NCBI GenBank assembly: GCA_963824225.1
Contig: CAWGOF010000002.1
Span: 806,001-870,000 of the forward strand
DNA: 64,000 nt
Direction of reading: 5' to 3'
Origin: CAWGOF01 sp963824225
GTDB taxonomy: Bacteria; Acidobacteriota; Polarisedimenticolia; Polarisedimenticolales; Polarisedimenticolaceae
The notes under the pieces are model-generated. The model was not told the DNA's origin. It did not search any database and was given only the letters and a program-made list of their open reading frames with translations. Below, piece after piece: positions 8,811-18,205 of this stretch (position 1 is its first letter; the number at the start of each line of letters is the position of its first letter). Made by a program: the position numbers and the translations under genes.

Positions 8811-11800
8811 ATGGGCCGGCTCCTGGCGATCGCCTGGGCCGCGTGGGTCGGGGTGCTTGCACTTCCCGCGGCGGCGGAAACCGTCGTCGTCGACCCGGTA
8901 GCGGAGACCGTTTTCGTCGACCAGACGAGCTCCGTACGGTACCTGCCGAACCTCCTCGATCCGGGCCTCGGTACGAGCTGGATCGAGCGCACGTTCCACG
9001 ACTCGACCTGGACGGTCGGGCAGTTCGGCGTGGGCTACGACTTGCAGCCCGGTGGCTCAGAGGCCTGGATCGCGAGCCCGATCGCGGCGGGAACGCTCTC
9101 GGTGTACACGCGCACCGAGTTCGACGTCGCGAGCCTCGCCGGGATCGGGAACCTGTTCCTCGGCATCGACTTCGACGACGGGATCGTGGCGTGGATCAAT
9201 GGCGCCGAGGTGTACCGCTCGCCCGGGATGCCGGCGGGACCGCCGGCGTGGAACGCGATGGCGCCCGCGCGTGAGGCCGGGAACGGTCCGACTCCGTCCT
9301 ACACGTACTTCGACATCGGCGCGGCGGCGCTCCCAGCCCTGCGGAGCGGCACGAACGTGCTGGCCATCGGTGTGTGGAACACCGGGCCGGACTCGAGCGA
9401 TCTCGTCGTGGCCGCCCGCCTCCTGGCCAACGGAGTGCCGACGCTCGTCCGGGGCCCGTATCTCCAGAGCGGAACGTCGAGCGGCGCGATCGTGCGCTGG
9501 CGCACCGACCTGCCCACCGACTCGCGCGTGGTCTACGGAACCGACCCCGGAAACCTGTCGCTGAGCGTGGTCGACGCTGCGCCGGTGAGCGAGCACATCG
9601 TGACGCTCTCGGGTCTCGCTCCAAACACCCGGTACTACTACGCGGTCGGATCGTCGAGCCAGATCCTCGGCGGCGGAACGGCGGACTCCTTCGTCTGGAC
9701 CGCTCCACCGTCGGGTACCGCGAAGCCGACGCGCGTGTGGATCCTCGGGGACTCGGGGACCGCCGACGCGAACGTGCGGGCGGTCCGCGACGCGTACTAC
9801 GCCCTGACCGGGTCGACGCGCACCGACCTGTGGCTCATGCTCGGCGACAACGCCTACCCCAACGGCAGCGAGGCGGACTACCAGGCGGCGTTGTTCGACG
9901 TGTTTCCGGACATGCTGCGCAAGTCCGTGCTTTGGCCCACGCTGGGCAACCACGATGCCAACTCGGCCGACTCGGAAACGCAGTACGGAACGTACTACGA
10001 CATCTTCTCCCTGCCGGCCCAGGCCCAGGCCGGCGGCGTGCCCTCGGGCACCGAGGCGTACTACTCGTTCGATTACGCCAACATCCACTTCGTCGTGCTC
10101 GACTCGCAGGACACGAATCGACAGCCGCTCGCGCCGATGCTCGTATGGCTGCAGCAGGACCTGGCGAGCACGAACCAGGAGTGGATCATCGCGTTCTGGC
10201 ACCACCCGCCGTACAGCAAGGGCCTGCACGACTCGGACGTCGACATCGAAGAGATCGAGATGCGCCAGTGGGTCGTGCCGATCCTCGACGAGTACGGCGT
10301 CGACCTGACGCTGACCGGTCACAGTCACAGCTACGAGCGCTCGTGGCCCATCGTCGGGCACTACGGGTTGTCGTCGACGTTCGACGCGTCGATGAAGGTC
10401 GATGCGGGAGACGGGCGCGAGGACGGCGACGGACCGTACCAGAAGCCGGCGACGACGACGCCGTACTCGGGAATCGTCCACACCGTGTGCGGCTCGTCGG
10501 GCCAGACGAGCGGCGGGACGCTCGACCACGTGGCGATGCTCGTATCGTGGAACGAGCTCGGATCGGTGATCCTCGACGTCAACGGTCCGCGGCTCGATCT
10601 GAAGTTCATCGGCACGGCGGGTCAGATCCTCGACCACTTCACGACGTTCAAGGGTCCGGTCATCTTGCCCCCGGTCGCCGCGTTCTCGGCCCAGCCAACG
10701 ACCGGCAAGGTCCCGTTCGCGGTGGCGTTCACCGATGCGTCCCAGAACGTGCCCGACACCTGGCGCTGGGACTTCGAGAACGACGGAAGCTGGGACAGCA
10801 CCTCGCCGAGCCCGGTCCATCCGTACACCACGCCCGGGCTGTTCTCGGTGCGGCTCGCCGTGTCGAACGTATCGGGTGCGGACACGATGCTCAGCCCGAA
10901 CGCGGTCTGCGCGCACGACGGTCCGCCCGGCGCGACGCAGTCGCTGCACCTGCTCGGCGACCATACGACCATGACCTGGAGCCCGGTCCCGGCCGCGGTG
11001 CTGTACGACCTGTACAAGGGCGATCTGGCGAGCCTGCGCACGAGCGGCGGCGACTTCGGCGCGGCGGCGCGCGGGTGCATCGAGGACGACGGTACCGACA
11101 CACAGGCCGTCGATCCCGAGGTCCCGCTGCCCAATCAGGCGTTCGTGTACCTGGTCCGCGCGTCGAACTGCGCCGGACAGACCGGCACGTGGAACGAGGG
11201 CGGCGCGCAGCTCGCTCCGCGCGATCCGACGATCGGATCCGGGGCGCTGTCGTGCGCATGCTCGGTCGGCGACGACGCGGACCAGGACGCCGTGTGCGAC
11301 GCCTACGACGGCTGCACGGACGTCGACGGCGATGGGTTCGGCGATCCGGGCTACCCGTCGAGCACGTGTGTGCTCGACAACTGCCCGGCGACGGCGAACC
11401 CGCCACAGACCGACGCCGACACGGATGGCCTGGGCGACGCGTGCGATACGTGCAGCCTCGATCCGGCGAACGACGCCGATACGGACGGAGTGTGCGGAGA
11501 CGTCGACAACTGTCCGACGGCCGCGAACGCGCTGCAGGCCGACTTCGACGCCGACGGCTCGGGCGACGCGTGCGACACGTGCACCGACACGGACCACGAC
11601 GACAGCGGCAACCCGGGCTTCCCCGGCAATACGTGTGCGCTCGACAACTGCCCGACGACGGCGAACCCGACGCAGATCGACGCCGACACGGACGGCCTGG
11701 GCGACGCGTGCGACACGTGCCCGCTCGACCCGGCGAACGATGCCGACGCGGACGAACGGTGCGCGAACGTCGACAACTGCCCGACGACGGCGAACCCGGC

Positions 11801-13082
11801 ACAGACCGACGCGGATTCGGACGGCCTCGGCGACGACTGCGACGTGTGCCCGCTCGACGCGGTCAACGACGTCGACGCCGACGGCGTCTGCGGCAGCACC
11901 GACAACTGCCCGACGGTCGCGAACCCCGGTCAGCAGAACGGCGACCTCGATGCGGCGGGTGACGCCTGCGATCCGTGCACCGACCCCGACGGGGACGGCT
12001 TCGGCGATCCCGGCTCGCCCGCCACGACGTGTGCGATCGACAACTGCCCGGCGGCGACGAACCCGAACCAGGCGGACCTAGACGGCGACGGCGACGGCGA
12101 CGTGTGCGACAACTGCCCGAACACGCAGAACGCCCAGCAGTTCGACGCCGACGAGGACGGGACCGGCGACGCGTGCGACTTCTGTCAGGACACCGACCAC
12201 GACGGCTTCGGCAACCCCGAGCACCTGATCAATCAGTGTCCGGACGACAACTGCCCGTACAACCCGAACGTGAACCAGGTCGACCAGGACAGCGACGGGC
12301 TGGGGGACGTGTGCGATCCGTGCCGACTCGACGCGCTCAACGATGCGGACAACGACTTCCTGTGCGCGAACCTGGACAACTGTCCGCAGCACACGAACCC
12401 GTCGCAGGTCGATCAGGATGGCGACGGCGACGGCGACCCGTGCGATCACTGTCCGCTCGACCCGCTCAACGATCTGGACGGCGATAACGCGTGCGGCGAC
12501 ATCGATCCGGACGACGACAACGACGGGACGGACGATGAGGGCGACTGCCAGCCGCTGCTGCGCGGCGTGTCGATGGTACCCGATCCGATCGCGGCGACGC
12601 TGCGCGTCTCGCGTCAAGGCACGGGTGTGCGTCTGCGCTGGCTCCCGAGCTACCAGGGCCATCTGGCGAACGTGTACCGCGGCTCCTGGCTGAGCCGCGC
12701 GCCGTGGAACTACGACCTGACTTGCGAGTCGCCCGACACGGTGGCCCACGTGCTCGATCTGGCTGACGGAATACCTTCGGCCGGCGAGACGGTGTTCTAC
12801 CTCGTCTCGGCGCGCAACCTGTGCGGCGACTCGCCGGCAGGGGTGGCGTCGAACGGCACGCCCGTGAGCCCGGCGACCGCGTGTCCGGCGATCGGCCTCG
12901 ACCGCGACCTCGACGGCACGGAGGACTCGGCCGACAACTGCCCGGTCGCGTTCAACCCGCTACAGTTCGACTCCGAGCGTGACTTCGTCGGCAACGACTG
13001 CGACAACTGCCCGTTCGCGGCGAATCCGAGCCAGGCCGACAAGGACGCCGACGGGCTGGGCGACGCCTGCGACCCGAGCTGA
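8811..13082 (+). CDS. Secreted metallophosphatase with PKD domain and thrombospondin-3 repeats
   Basis: A complete 1,423-residue paralogue of the gene at 1-7842. Order: signal peptide (residues ~1-22, ending PAAAE); a beta-sandwich domain (~25-200); a purple-acid-phosphatase fibronectin-like domain (~215-300, RGPYLQ); a calcineurin-like phosphoesterase domain with ILGDSGT, GDNAYP, GNHD, HHPPYS and GHSHSYER, the full set of metal ligands; a PKD domain (~620-700, WRWDFENDG); a fibronectin-like module; and about a dozen thrombospondin type-3 units (NCPxxxNPxQxDxDxDGxGDxCD). A second fibronectin-like module interrupts the repeats near the C-terminus. The start is the ATG followed directly by the hydrophobic leader. 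It is predicted to be an extracellular or outer-surface phosphomonoesterase. It converges with the next minus-strand gene with no gap. Confidence 0.9.
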   Translation: MGRLLAIAWAAWVGVLALPAAAETVVVDPVAETVFVDQTSSVRYLPNLLDPGLGTSWIERTFHDSTWTVGQFGVGYDLQPGGSEAWIASPIAAGTLSVYTRTEFDVASLAGIGNLFLGIDFDDGIVAWINGAEVYRSPGMPAGPPAWNAMAPAREAGNGPTPSYTYFDIGAAALPALRSGTNVLAIGVWNTGPDSSDLVVAARLLANGVPTLVRGPYLQSGTSSGAIVRWRTDLPTDSRVVYGTDPGNLSLSVVDAAPVSEHIVTLSGLAPNTRYYYAVGSSSQILGGGTADSFVWTAPPSGTAKPTRVWILGDSGTADANVRAVRDAYYALTGSTRTDLWLMLGDNAYPNGSEADYQAALFDVFPDMLRKSVLWPTLGNHDANSADSETQYGTYYDIFSLPAQAQAGGVPSGTEAYYSFDYANIHFVVLDSQDTNRQPLAPMLVWLQQDLASTNQEWIIAFWHHPPYSKGLHDSDVDIEEIEMRQWVVPILDEYGVDLTLTGHSHSYERSWPIVGHYGLSSTFDASMKVDAGDGREDGDGPYQKPATTTPYSGIVHTVCGSSGQTSGGTLDHVAMLVSWNELGSVILDVNGPRLDLKFIGTAGQILDHFTTFKGPVILPPVAAFSAQPTTGKVPFAVAFTDASQNVPDTWRWDFENDGSWDSTSPSPVHPYTTPGLFSVRLAVSNVSGADTMLSPNAVCAHDGPPGATQSLHLLGDHTTMTWSPVPAAVLYDLYKGDLASLRTSGGDFGAAARGCIEDDGTDTQAVDPEVPLPNQAFVYLVRASNCAGQTGTWNEGGAQLAPRDPTIGSGALSCACSVGDDADQDAVCDAYDGCTDVDGDGFGDPGYPSSTCVLDNCPATANPPQTDADTDGLGDACDTCSLDPANDADTDGVCGDVDNCPTAANALQADFDADGSGDACDTCTDTDHDDSGNPGFPGNTCALDNCPTTANPTQIDADTDGLGDACDTCPLDPANDADADERCANVDNCPTTANPAQTDADSDGLGDDCDVCPLDAVNDVDADGVCGSTDNCPTVANPGQQNGDLDAAGDACDPCTDPDGDGFGDPGSPATTCAIDNCPAATNPNQADLDGDGDGDVCDNCPNTQNAQQFDADEDGTGDACDFCQDTDHDGFGNPEHLINQCPDDNCPYNPNVNQVDQDSDGLGDVCDPCRLDALNDADNDFLCANLDNCPQHTNPSQVDQDGDGDGDPCDHCPLDPLNDLDGDNACGDIDPDDDNDGTDDEGDCQPLLRGVSMVPDPIAATLRVSRQGTGVRLRWLPSYQGHLANVYRGSWLSRAPWNYDLTCESPDTVAHVLDLADGIPSAGETVFYLVSARNLCGDSPAGVASNGTPVSPATACPAIGLDRDLDGTEDSADNCPVAFNPLQFDSERDFVGNDCDNCPFAANPSQADKDADGLGDACDPS

Positions 13083-14129
13083 TTACGCGGGGGTCCTGTA
13101 CCAACGGGCCAGGACACGCTCGGCGGGCTTGTTCTGCGGCGAGAACTCGGACGTCCTCGCCCCCGGCTTGAGCTCGAGCCCGGGGAACCATTTCCAGATG
13201 TAGGCCCCGGCGAACCAGTCGCGGCGCCAGAACGTACGGAAGAACGCCTCGTACGCATCGGCCTGGACGCGTAAGCCCGCTTCGGTCGCCGGCACACCCG
13301 ACGAGGTCGGCCACTCCCACGGTCGCGCCGTCGCCCCGGGCGCGCTGCGGTAGCCGATCTCGGTGAACACGACCGGCTTGCCGACGCGCCGCGCAACGCG
13401 CTCGATCGCCGCCAGGTGCGGCCGCCACGCCGCCTCGAGCGTGGACACACTCGGGGCACGCTCGTCCCCCAGCGGGAAGTACGCCTGGATCCCGATGAAG
13501 TCGAGCGCGTCCCAGAACCCGATCTGCTCGAACTCGGCGTGCCAGTTGGCCGCGTAGGTCAGCCGGCCGTGGTACACCTCGCGCACGCGCGCGATCACGC
13601 GCCGCCAGTCGGCCTCGTGGGTCGTCGTCGCCAGGCGCAGCTCGGCTCCGACCGACAACGCCTCGATGCCCAGCTCGTCGGCCAGGCGCGCGTAGTGCAG
13701 GATGAACGTCTCGTACGACAGGAACCAGCGCTGCCAGTCGTCCTCGCTCTTCATCGCCACGTCCCCGAGCCACGTGCCCTCGGGCACGCCGGTGAGCCAC
13801 ACGTGGGGCCGCAAAAGCGTCCGGATGCCGCGAGCACGAGCGAGCGCCGTGGTCGTGCGGATCCCGAGGTCGCGCTCGCCCCACCATCCACCGTGGGATG
13901 CCAGGCGCACCTCGGGCGTATCGAGACCCCGTTGCCAGCCGAACGGATTCTGCGCGATCCAGCTCACGCCGTTCTCGACCAGTCGATCGAAGTCGCGCGG
14001 GGTCACGGCGTCGCGCCCGGCGACCCAGCTCACGCCGTGCTGCTTCGGCGGATCGGGGTGTTGCGCGCGGAGCAAGGCGCTCGACACGATCGCGAGCGCG
14101 AGCGCCGCGAGCGCGCGACGGAGCGTCAC
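13083..14129 (-). CDS. Secreted glycoside hydrolase, GH113-like TIM barrel
   Basis: A 348-residue protein with a signal peptide (MTLRRALAALALAIVSSALL, cut near RAQ). The body has the look of a GH113/GH5-type (beta/alpha)8 glycosidase. HGVSWVAG lies near the start, VGAEL carries the probable acid/base Glu, DFIGIQAYFPL follows, and VFTEIGYRS carries the probable nucleophile Glu. YIWKWFPG lies near the end. Beta-mannanase activity is the family's best-known reaction, but the substrate is not evident. The GTG start at 14129 overlaps the bolA stop as GTGA and directly precedes the leader. It is the last gene of a tightly coupled minus-strand chain, an odd position for an exported enzyme. Confidence 0.75.
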   Translation of the reverse strand: MTLRRALAALALAIVSSALLRAQHPDPPKQHGVSWVAGRDAVTPRDFDRLVENGVSWIAQNPFGWQRGLDTPEVRLASHGGWWGERDLGIRTTTALARARGIRTLLRPHVWLTGVPEGTWLGDVAMKSEDDWQRWFLSYETFILHYARLADELGIEALSVGAELRLATTTHEADWRRVIARVREVYHGRLTYAANWHAEFEQIGFWDALDFIGIQAYFPLGDERAPSVSTLEAAWRPHLAAIERVARRVGKPVVFTEIGYRSAPGATARPWEWPTSSGVPATEAGLRVQADAYEAFFRTFWRRDWFAGAYIWKWFPGLELKPGARTSEFSPQNKPAERVLARWYRTPA

Positions 14130-14425
14130 GCCGTCCCGCCGGGCCTCGGAACCTCCTCGGGCGCAAGCGTGCGCAGCGCCAGCGCGTGGATCCGTCCGGC
14201 GAACAGACCCTCGAGGGCGGCGTTGACCATGCGGTGGCGCTCGACGAGGCTGCGTCCGGCGAACGCCGGCGAGACGATCACGACGCGGAAGTGTCCCCCC
14301 TCCTGCGCCCCGGCGTGACCCGCGTGACGTATCGACTCGTCGATCACGTCGAGCTGCGTCGGCGCGAGCCGCTCGCGCAGAATGCGCTCGATGTCGCGCG
14401 CCGTGGTTGTGGAATCGGCGGTCAT
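14126..14425 (-). CDS. bolA: BolA family protein
   Basis: A 99-residue protein with the BolA/IbaG fold signature: an N-terminal helix (DIERILRERL), the central GGHFRVVIVSPAFAGRSLVERHRMVNAAL, in which the strand-helix and RHRMV motif are diagnostic, and the ending LALRTLAPEE. BolA proteins work with monothiol glutaredoxins in iron-sulfur or redox regulation, or act as transcriptional regulators. Its ATG overlaps the stop of the upstream NUDIX-MBL frame (ATGA), and its own stop overlaps the next start (GTGA). No glutaredoxin gene is nearby. Confidence 0.9.
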   Translation of the reverse strand: MTADSTTTARDIERILRERLAPTQLDVIDESIRHAGHAGAQEGGHFRVVIVSPAFAGRSLVERHRMVNAALEGLFAGRIHALALRTLAPEEVPRPGGTA

Positions 14426-15851
14426 GAGGCGCCTCCTTCGGCCAACACCCGTACCAGCCACTGCTCCGCGACCCCGCCGCCCCGGCGGCGGCCGTCGCTC
14501 CAGAGACACGCCCGCGCCGCTCGAGGTCGAGCAAGTGCGCGAGCGTCTGGCGCTCGATGAGCGCGGCCGGTGCGTCGGGCAGGTCGTCGTACGCCGCGCG
14601 GGCGATCGCGGAGATCGATGGACCGCGAGACGAGGTCGCGGCGAGCACCTTGCGCTCACGCTCGCGTCGGTGCGCGATCAGCTGCGGGATCGCGCGGGCC
14701 GCCACCGGCGCGCCGTGCCCGGGAAGCAGCGTGCAGCCGAGAGCGGCGATGCGGTCCAGGGAGTCGAGGTACGCGCCCATGTCGCCCCCCGGCGGATCGA
14801 TCAGGATCGTCGACAGGCTGCTCGCCAGGTCGCCGGCGATCAGCTCGCCGCGACCGACGACGAGGAACGCGAGATGGCCCGGCGCGTGGCCCGGCGTGTG
14901 GAGCGCCTGCAGCACCATGCCGTCGAGGTCGATCTCGGTGCCGTCGTCGACGGGCTGGACATCTGCCCCCGCATATCCCAGCGCAGCGAGCGTGGCTCGG
15001 TGGGCCCGGATGGGCAGGCCCAGCTCGCGGGCGACCTCGAGCGCGCCCGCGGAGTGATCCGCGTGGTGATGGGTCAAGAGCACGACCCGCGGCGTACTAC
15101 CGAGGGCGCTCCGTCGCCGGGCGACCTCGTAGAGTCGGCGTAGCTCTCCGGGTTCGGTCGAGCCCGGGTCGACGATCGCGAACGACCGACCGCCCGGAAG
15201 CCACGCGTTCGTGTGCGTCGCCGGGGGCAGCGTCGCCGTGCGGAGCGGCACGACCCAGATGTCGGGCGAGAACTCGACGCGCGGCGCAAGCTCCTCCCCC
15301 GCGTTGGCCGCGACGAGAGCCGTGGCGATCTCGTCCGGCGTGCGCCCATCCATCTCGCCGAGGACGCGCAGGATCGGCAGCACGGGCGGCGGCAGCCGGA
15401 CGGTCCCGCGGGCCCAGGCCTCGAGCACGTCGGCTGGCCTCGCGACCTCGAGCGCCTCGATCTCGTCCGGGGCCGGTGGGTGGCTCGGCGGCGTCAGGTC
15501 GGGCAGCTCGGCCACGAAGAACCGCGTGCGGAACCGGACCGGGAACATCGGCGGTGTCACGCGCTCGCCGGCATCGATCCAGCGCTCGACGGGCACGTCG
15601 ATCCCCGTCTCCTCGCGCAGCTCGCGGGACGCGCAGCGCGCGCGGTCGCCGGGCTCGCCCGGCCGGTCCGCGGGGTCGAGGCGCCCTCCGGGAAACGCGA
15701 GATGACCGGGCATGAACCGCGTGCTCCGCGCGCGCAGGCCCAGGAGCACCTCGACCGCCCCGGAGGCCCCGCGGCGCAGCACGATCCCCGACGCGCTCTC
15801 GGCCGGTGTCGGCTCGCGGGCCGGCGCGACGCCGGGGGGTAGCTCGCTCAC
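14422..15851 (-). pseudogene. NUDIX hydrolase fused to metallo-beta-lactamase hydrolase, frameshifted near its 3' end
   Basis: The first ~240 residues form a NUDIX domain (PGGRLDPAD then RELREETGID, the Nudix box with a short insertion). The second part is a metallo-beta-lactamase fold with THHHADHS, HTPGHAPGH, AGDLASS and PGHG, like the LACTB2/RNase-type NUDIX-MBL proteins of Myxococcota and Acidobacteriota. The GTG start at 15851 overlaps the upstream stop (GTGA). After LLDLERRGRV the frame runs on without a stop into the next genes. A one-base shift at about 14480-14505 instead gives GVAEQWLVRVLAEGGAS, then a TGA that overlaps bolA in the usual ATGA way. The length of 1,430 nt is one short of a whole codon number. 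Either a sequencing error or a mild C-terminal mutation fits. The catalytic domains are untouched. Confidence 0.75.
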
Positions 15852-17086
15852 CGACGCGCCTCCGCGATCCAGCGCTCGACCGCCTGGGCCGAACGCGGGA
15901 TCGCCGAGCTCAGGACGACCGGGCCGTCCTGCGCGACGAGCACGTCGTCCTCGATCCGCACGCCGATCCCATCGTCGGGGACGTAGATCCCCGGCTCGAT
16001 CGTCAGCACGCAACCGGGCTCGAGGGGTCGGTGAACGTCGCCGACGTCGTGCGTCTCGAGCCCCAGATGGTGTCCGATCCCGTGGATGAAATGCTCGGCG
16101 AACCCGGCGGCAGCGATCGTCTCGTGGGCCCGGGCGTGGATCTCGCCGAGCGTCGCGCCGGGGCGGCACAGCGCGATCGCCGCATCCTGGGCCGCGAGCA
16201 CGGCGTCGTAGATCTCGCGCTGACGGCCGGAGAACGTGCCCGAAACCGGCAGCGTGCGCGTGATGTCCGCGCGATAGCCATCGATCGTCGCGCCCGTGTC
16301 GACGAGCACGAGCTGGCCCGGCTCGAGCGTCCCGGTGTTCTTCTCGTAGTGCAGCTTCAGCGCGTTCGCGCCCGTGCCGACGATCGGCGCGAACGCGTGC
16401 GTCGCCCCGCGCGCCCGATAGGTCCGAACGATCTCCGCTTCGATCTCGTGCTCGCGAACTCCGGGGCCGAGCCTACGTGCGACCGCGGTCAACGCTTCGG
16501 CCGTGACGTCGATCGCGCGACGGATCGCGCCGACCTCGGCGTCGTCCTTGCTCCTGCGCATCTCGTGCACGGCGGCCGTGCCGTCGCGCAGCTCGACGTC
16601 GAGGAACCGCTGGCGCACGCGCTCGCAGAACGCCGCGTCGGGGTCGGATTCCGCGGCGAGCGACGCGGGGGTCCCGCGCACGACGAACAGGGTCCGCGCG
16701 GCGCCGAGCCACGCGCCGAGGAGCGCCGTGGCCTCGCTCGTCGGACACAGCGCATCGACGCCCAGGTCCTCCGCACGCACCGACTCGAGCGGCACCGGGC
16801 TGTCCTCGCCCCAGCGCGAGAGCAGCGGATTGCCGGGGGGCAGGAACAGCACCTGCTCGACGATCCGCCCCCGGACGTAGTCCGGCCCGGGATGCTGGCG
16901 CCCCGTACCGACCCGCACGCCGTCGCGGGCGAGGACGAGCAGCCCCGCGGGCTCGGCCAGTCCGGTGAGGTAGAGGAAGCTCGGGCTGACGGCGCCATTC
17001 GGCCCCTGACCGCGGACGACGATCAGGCCCGGGCCGAGCCGAGCGATCAGCGCCTGCCGCCGGGCCAGGTACGTGGATCGATTCAT
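15848..17086 (-). CDS. pepP: Xaa-Pro aminopeptidase / proline dipeptidase (M24B)
   Basis: A 412-residue 'pita-bread' metallopeptidase that removes residues N-terminal to proline. The N-terminal creatinase-like domain includes FLYLTGLAEPAGLLVL. The C-terminal catalytic domain holds the metal ligands: VDTGATIDGYRADITRTLP (two Asp), FIHGIGHHLGLETHDVG (His), LTIEPGIYVP (Glu) and GVRIEDDVLV (Glu). The start at 17086 is an ATG that overlaps the EVE stop (ATGA), and the stop overlaps the next GTG (GTGA). Probably cytoplasmic, as no leader is seen. The symbol is by family, since pepP and pepQ-type enzymes are hard to separate by eye. Confidence 0.9.
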   Translation of the reverse strand: MNRSTYLARRQALIARLGPGLIVVRGQGPNGAVSPSFLYLTGLAEPAGLLVLARDGVRVGTGRQHPGPDYVRGRIVEQVLFLPPGNPLLSRWGEDSPVPLESVRAEDLGVDALCPTSEATALLGAWLGAARTLFVVRGTPASLAAESDPDAAFCERVRQRFLDVELRDGTAAVHEMRRSKDDAEVGAIRRAIDVTAEALTAVARRLGPGVREHEIEAEIVRTYRARGATHAFAPIVGTGANALKLHYEKNTGTLEPGQLVLVDTGATIDGYRADITRTLPVSGTFSGRQREIYDAVLAAQDAAIALCRPGATLGEIHARAHETIAAAGFAEHFIHGIGHHLGLETHDVGDVHRPLEPGCVLTIEPGIYVPDDGIGVRIEDDVLVAQDGPVVLSSAIPRSAQAVERWIAEARR

Positions 17087-17568
17087 CGCTCTCTCCCCGC
17101 TCGGAGTCGGCCGAGACGCGTGACGACCCGCCACTCCTCGGCGGTGACCGGTTGAACCGACAGGCGCCCTCGGCGGACCAGGACCATGTCGCGCAGCTCG
17201 GCGGTGTCGCGGATCTCGGGCAGCGTGACCGGCCGGTCGAGCGGGCGATCGAGCTTCACGTCCACGACGAACCATCGCGGAGCGTCGGCTCGCGACCGAG
17301 GATCGTACCCCTTGCTCTTGCGGTCGAACTGGGTCGGATCGGGATAGCCCGCGCGGACGACCCGCGCGGTCGCCACGACGGCCGGAGGCTTCGACTGCGA
17401 GTGATAGAACAGGACACCGTCGCCCACCGCCAGCTCGTCACGCAAGTAGTTCCGGGCCTGGAAGTTGCGCACGCCGTCCCACATCGTCGTCTGGTCGCGC
17501 GCGGCCTTCAGGTGCGAGAGGCCGAACGTGTCGGGGTCCGACTTCAGGAGCCAGAAGCGCCGGGCCAC
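17083..17568 (-). CDS. EVE domain protein
   Basis: A 161-residue single-domain protein of the EVE (PUA-like; thymocyte nuclear protein 1/DUF55) family. Diagnostic stretches are FWLLKSDPDTF at the N-terminus, WDGVRNFQARNYLRD, VGDGVLFYHS and PRWFVVDVKLDRPLDRPV. EVE domains are thought to bind modified bases in RNA or DNA, and a role in sensing modified nucleotides is inferred for many bacterial members. It is the first gene of the five-gene chain. The presumed promoter lies in the 162-bp gap to the divergent RsbW-like gene. The neighbours (peptidase, NUDIX, BolA) suggest household or stress chemistry rather than a restriction system. Confidence 0.9.
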   Translation of the reverse strand: MARRFWLLKSDPDTFGLSHLKAARDQTTMWDGVRNFQARNYLRDELAVGDGVLFYHSQSKPPAVVATARVVRAGYPDPTQFDRKSKGYDPRSRADAPRWFVVDVKLDRPLDRPVTLPEIRDTAELRDMVLVRRGRLSVQPVTAEEWRVVTRLGRLRAGRER

Positions 17569-17619
17569 GGAACCTCCACCGGGAGCGCGTTCAGGCTATG
17601 ACACGGCCTCCGGGGTGGC

Positions 17620-17646
17620 AAGCGGCGGGTCGAACCCGGCCCGCTT
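17620..17646. other. Imperfect hairpin in the divergent intergenic region
   Basis: AAGCGGCGGGT and ACCCGGCCCGCTT pair around a CGA loop with a two-base bulge. It lies in the 162-bp gap between the EVE-led operon (minus) and the RsbW-like gene (plus). No T-run follows on either strand, so it is not an obvious terminator. It could be a 5'-UTR structure or an operator. Nothing else in the gap is convincing. Confidence 0.3.
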
Positions 17647-17730
17647 CTCCTCGTACATATCCGGGACGACCGGCCGAGGTTCGCGGTATCCTCTCCGCGC
17701 CTTGGCGGGGTACGTCAGCGGGGGGAGTGG

Positions 17731-18201
17731 GTGAGCGTACCGGACGTTCACGGGGCCGGCCGCTCGGAGCCGTTACGGTTCCGTCGCAGCGAGTTCCCCA
17801 TGCGGGTCCGCGCGTCGCTTCCGAGCACGCGTCCCGCGCTCGGCCGAGCCGTGCGCGCCGTGATGGCGATCGCGCGGAAGGTCGAGGGCCTGGGGAAGAA
17901 TCGCGCCGACCTGGAGATCGCGGTTCGCGAGGCGTTGGCCAACGCAATTCTCCACGGCAACGGCGGGCACAAGGCGAAGCGCGTGTTCGTCCGGTGCTAT
18001 GGCGGGCCGCGCTCCGGCCTGCTGGTCCTCGTGCGTGACCAGGGGTCCGGATTCGATCCGTCCCACGTGCCTGACCCCCGCCACCCCGAGCGGCTCCACC
18101 TGCACCACGGCCGCGGCCTGTTGTTGATGCGCGAGCTGATGGACCGGGTCGAGTACCGCCGCGGGGGCCGCGAGGTCTTGCTGTTCAAGAGCGGCGGATA
18201 G
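17731..18201 (+). CDS. RsbW/SpoIIAB-like ATP-binding anti-sigma factor
   Basis: A 156-residue GHKL ATPase of the HATPase_c_2 class. The N box is REALANAILHGN, the G1 box DQGSGFDPS, and the G2 box HGRGLLLMRELMD. Such proteins phosphorylate an anti-anti-sigma (STAS) partner and hold an alternative sigma factor. No STAS protein or sigma partner is adjacent (the ECF-like sigma gene at 23693 is of a different type). The GTG start at 17731 has GGGGGAG a few bases upstream. It stands alone, convergent with thrC. Confidence 0.85.
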   Translation: MSVPDVHGAGRSEPLRFRRSEFPMRVRASLPSTRPALGRAVRAVMAIARKVEGLGKNRADLEIAVREALANAILHGNGGHKAKRVFVRCYGGPRSGLLVLVRDQGSGFDPSHVPDPRHPERLHLHHGRGLLLMRELMDRVEYRRGGREVLLFKSGG

Positions 18202-18205
18202 CCGT

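Noticed and set aside
13083..16169. One 1,028-residue minus-strand protein joining NUDIX-MBL to the glycosidase
   Set aside because: The middle part has no domain and overlaps bolA. A one-base shift gives a natural stop before bolA, and the glycosidase has its own GTG start and signal peptide.
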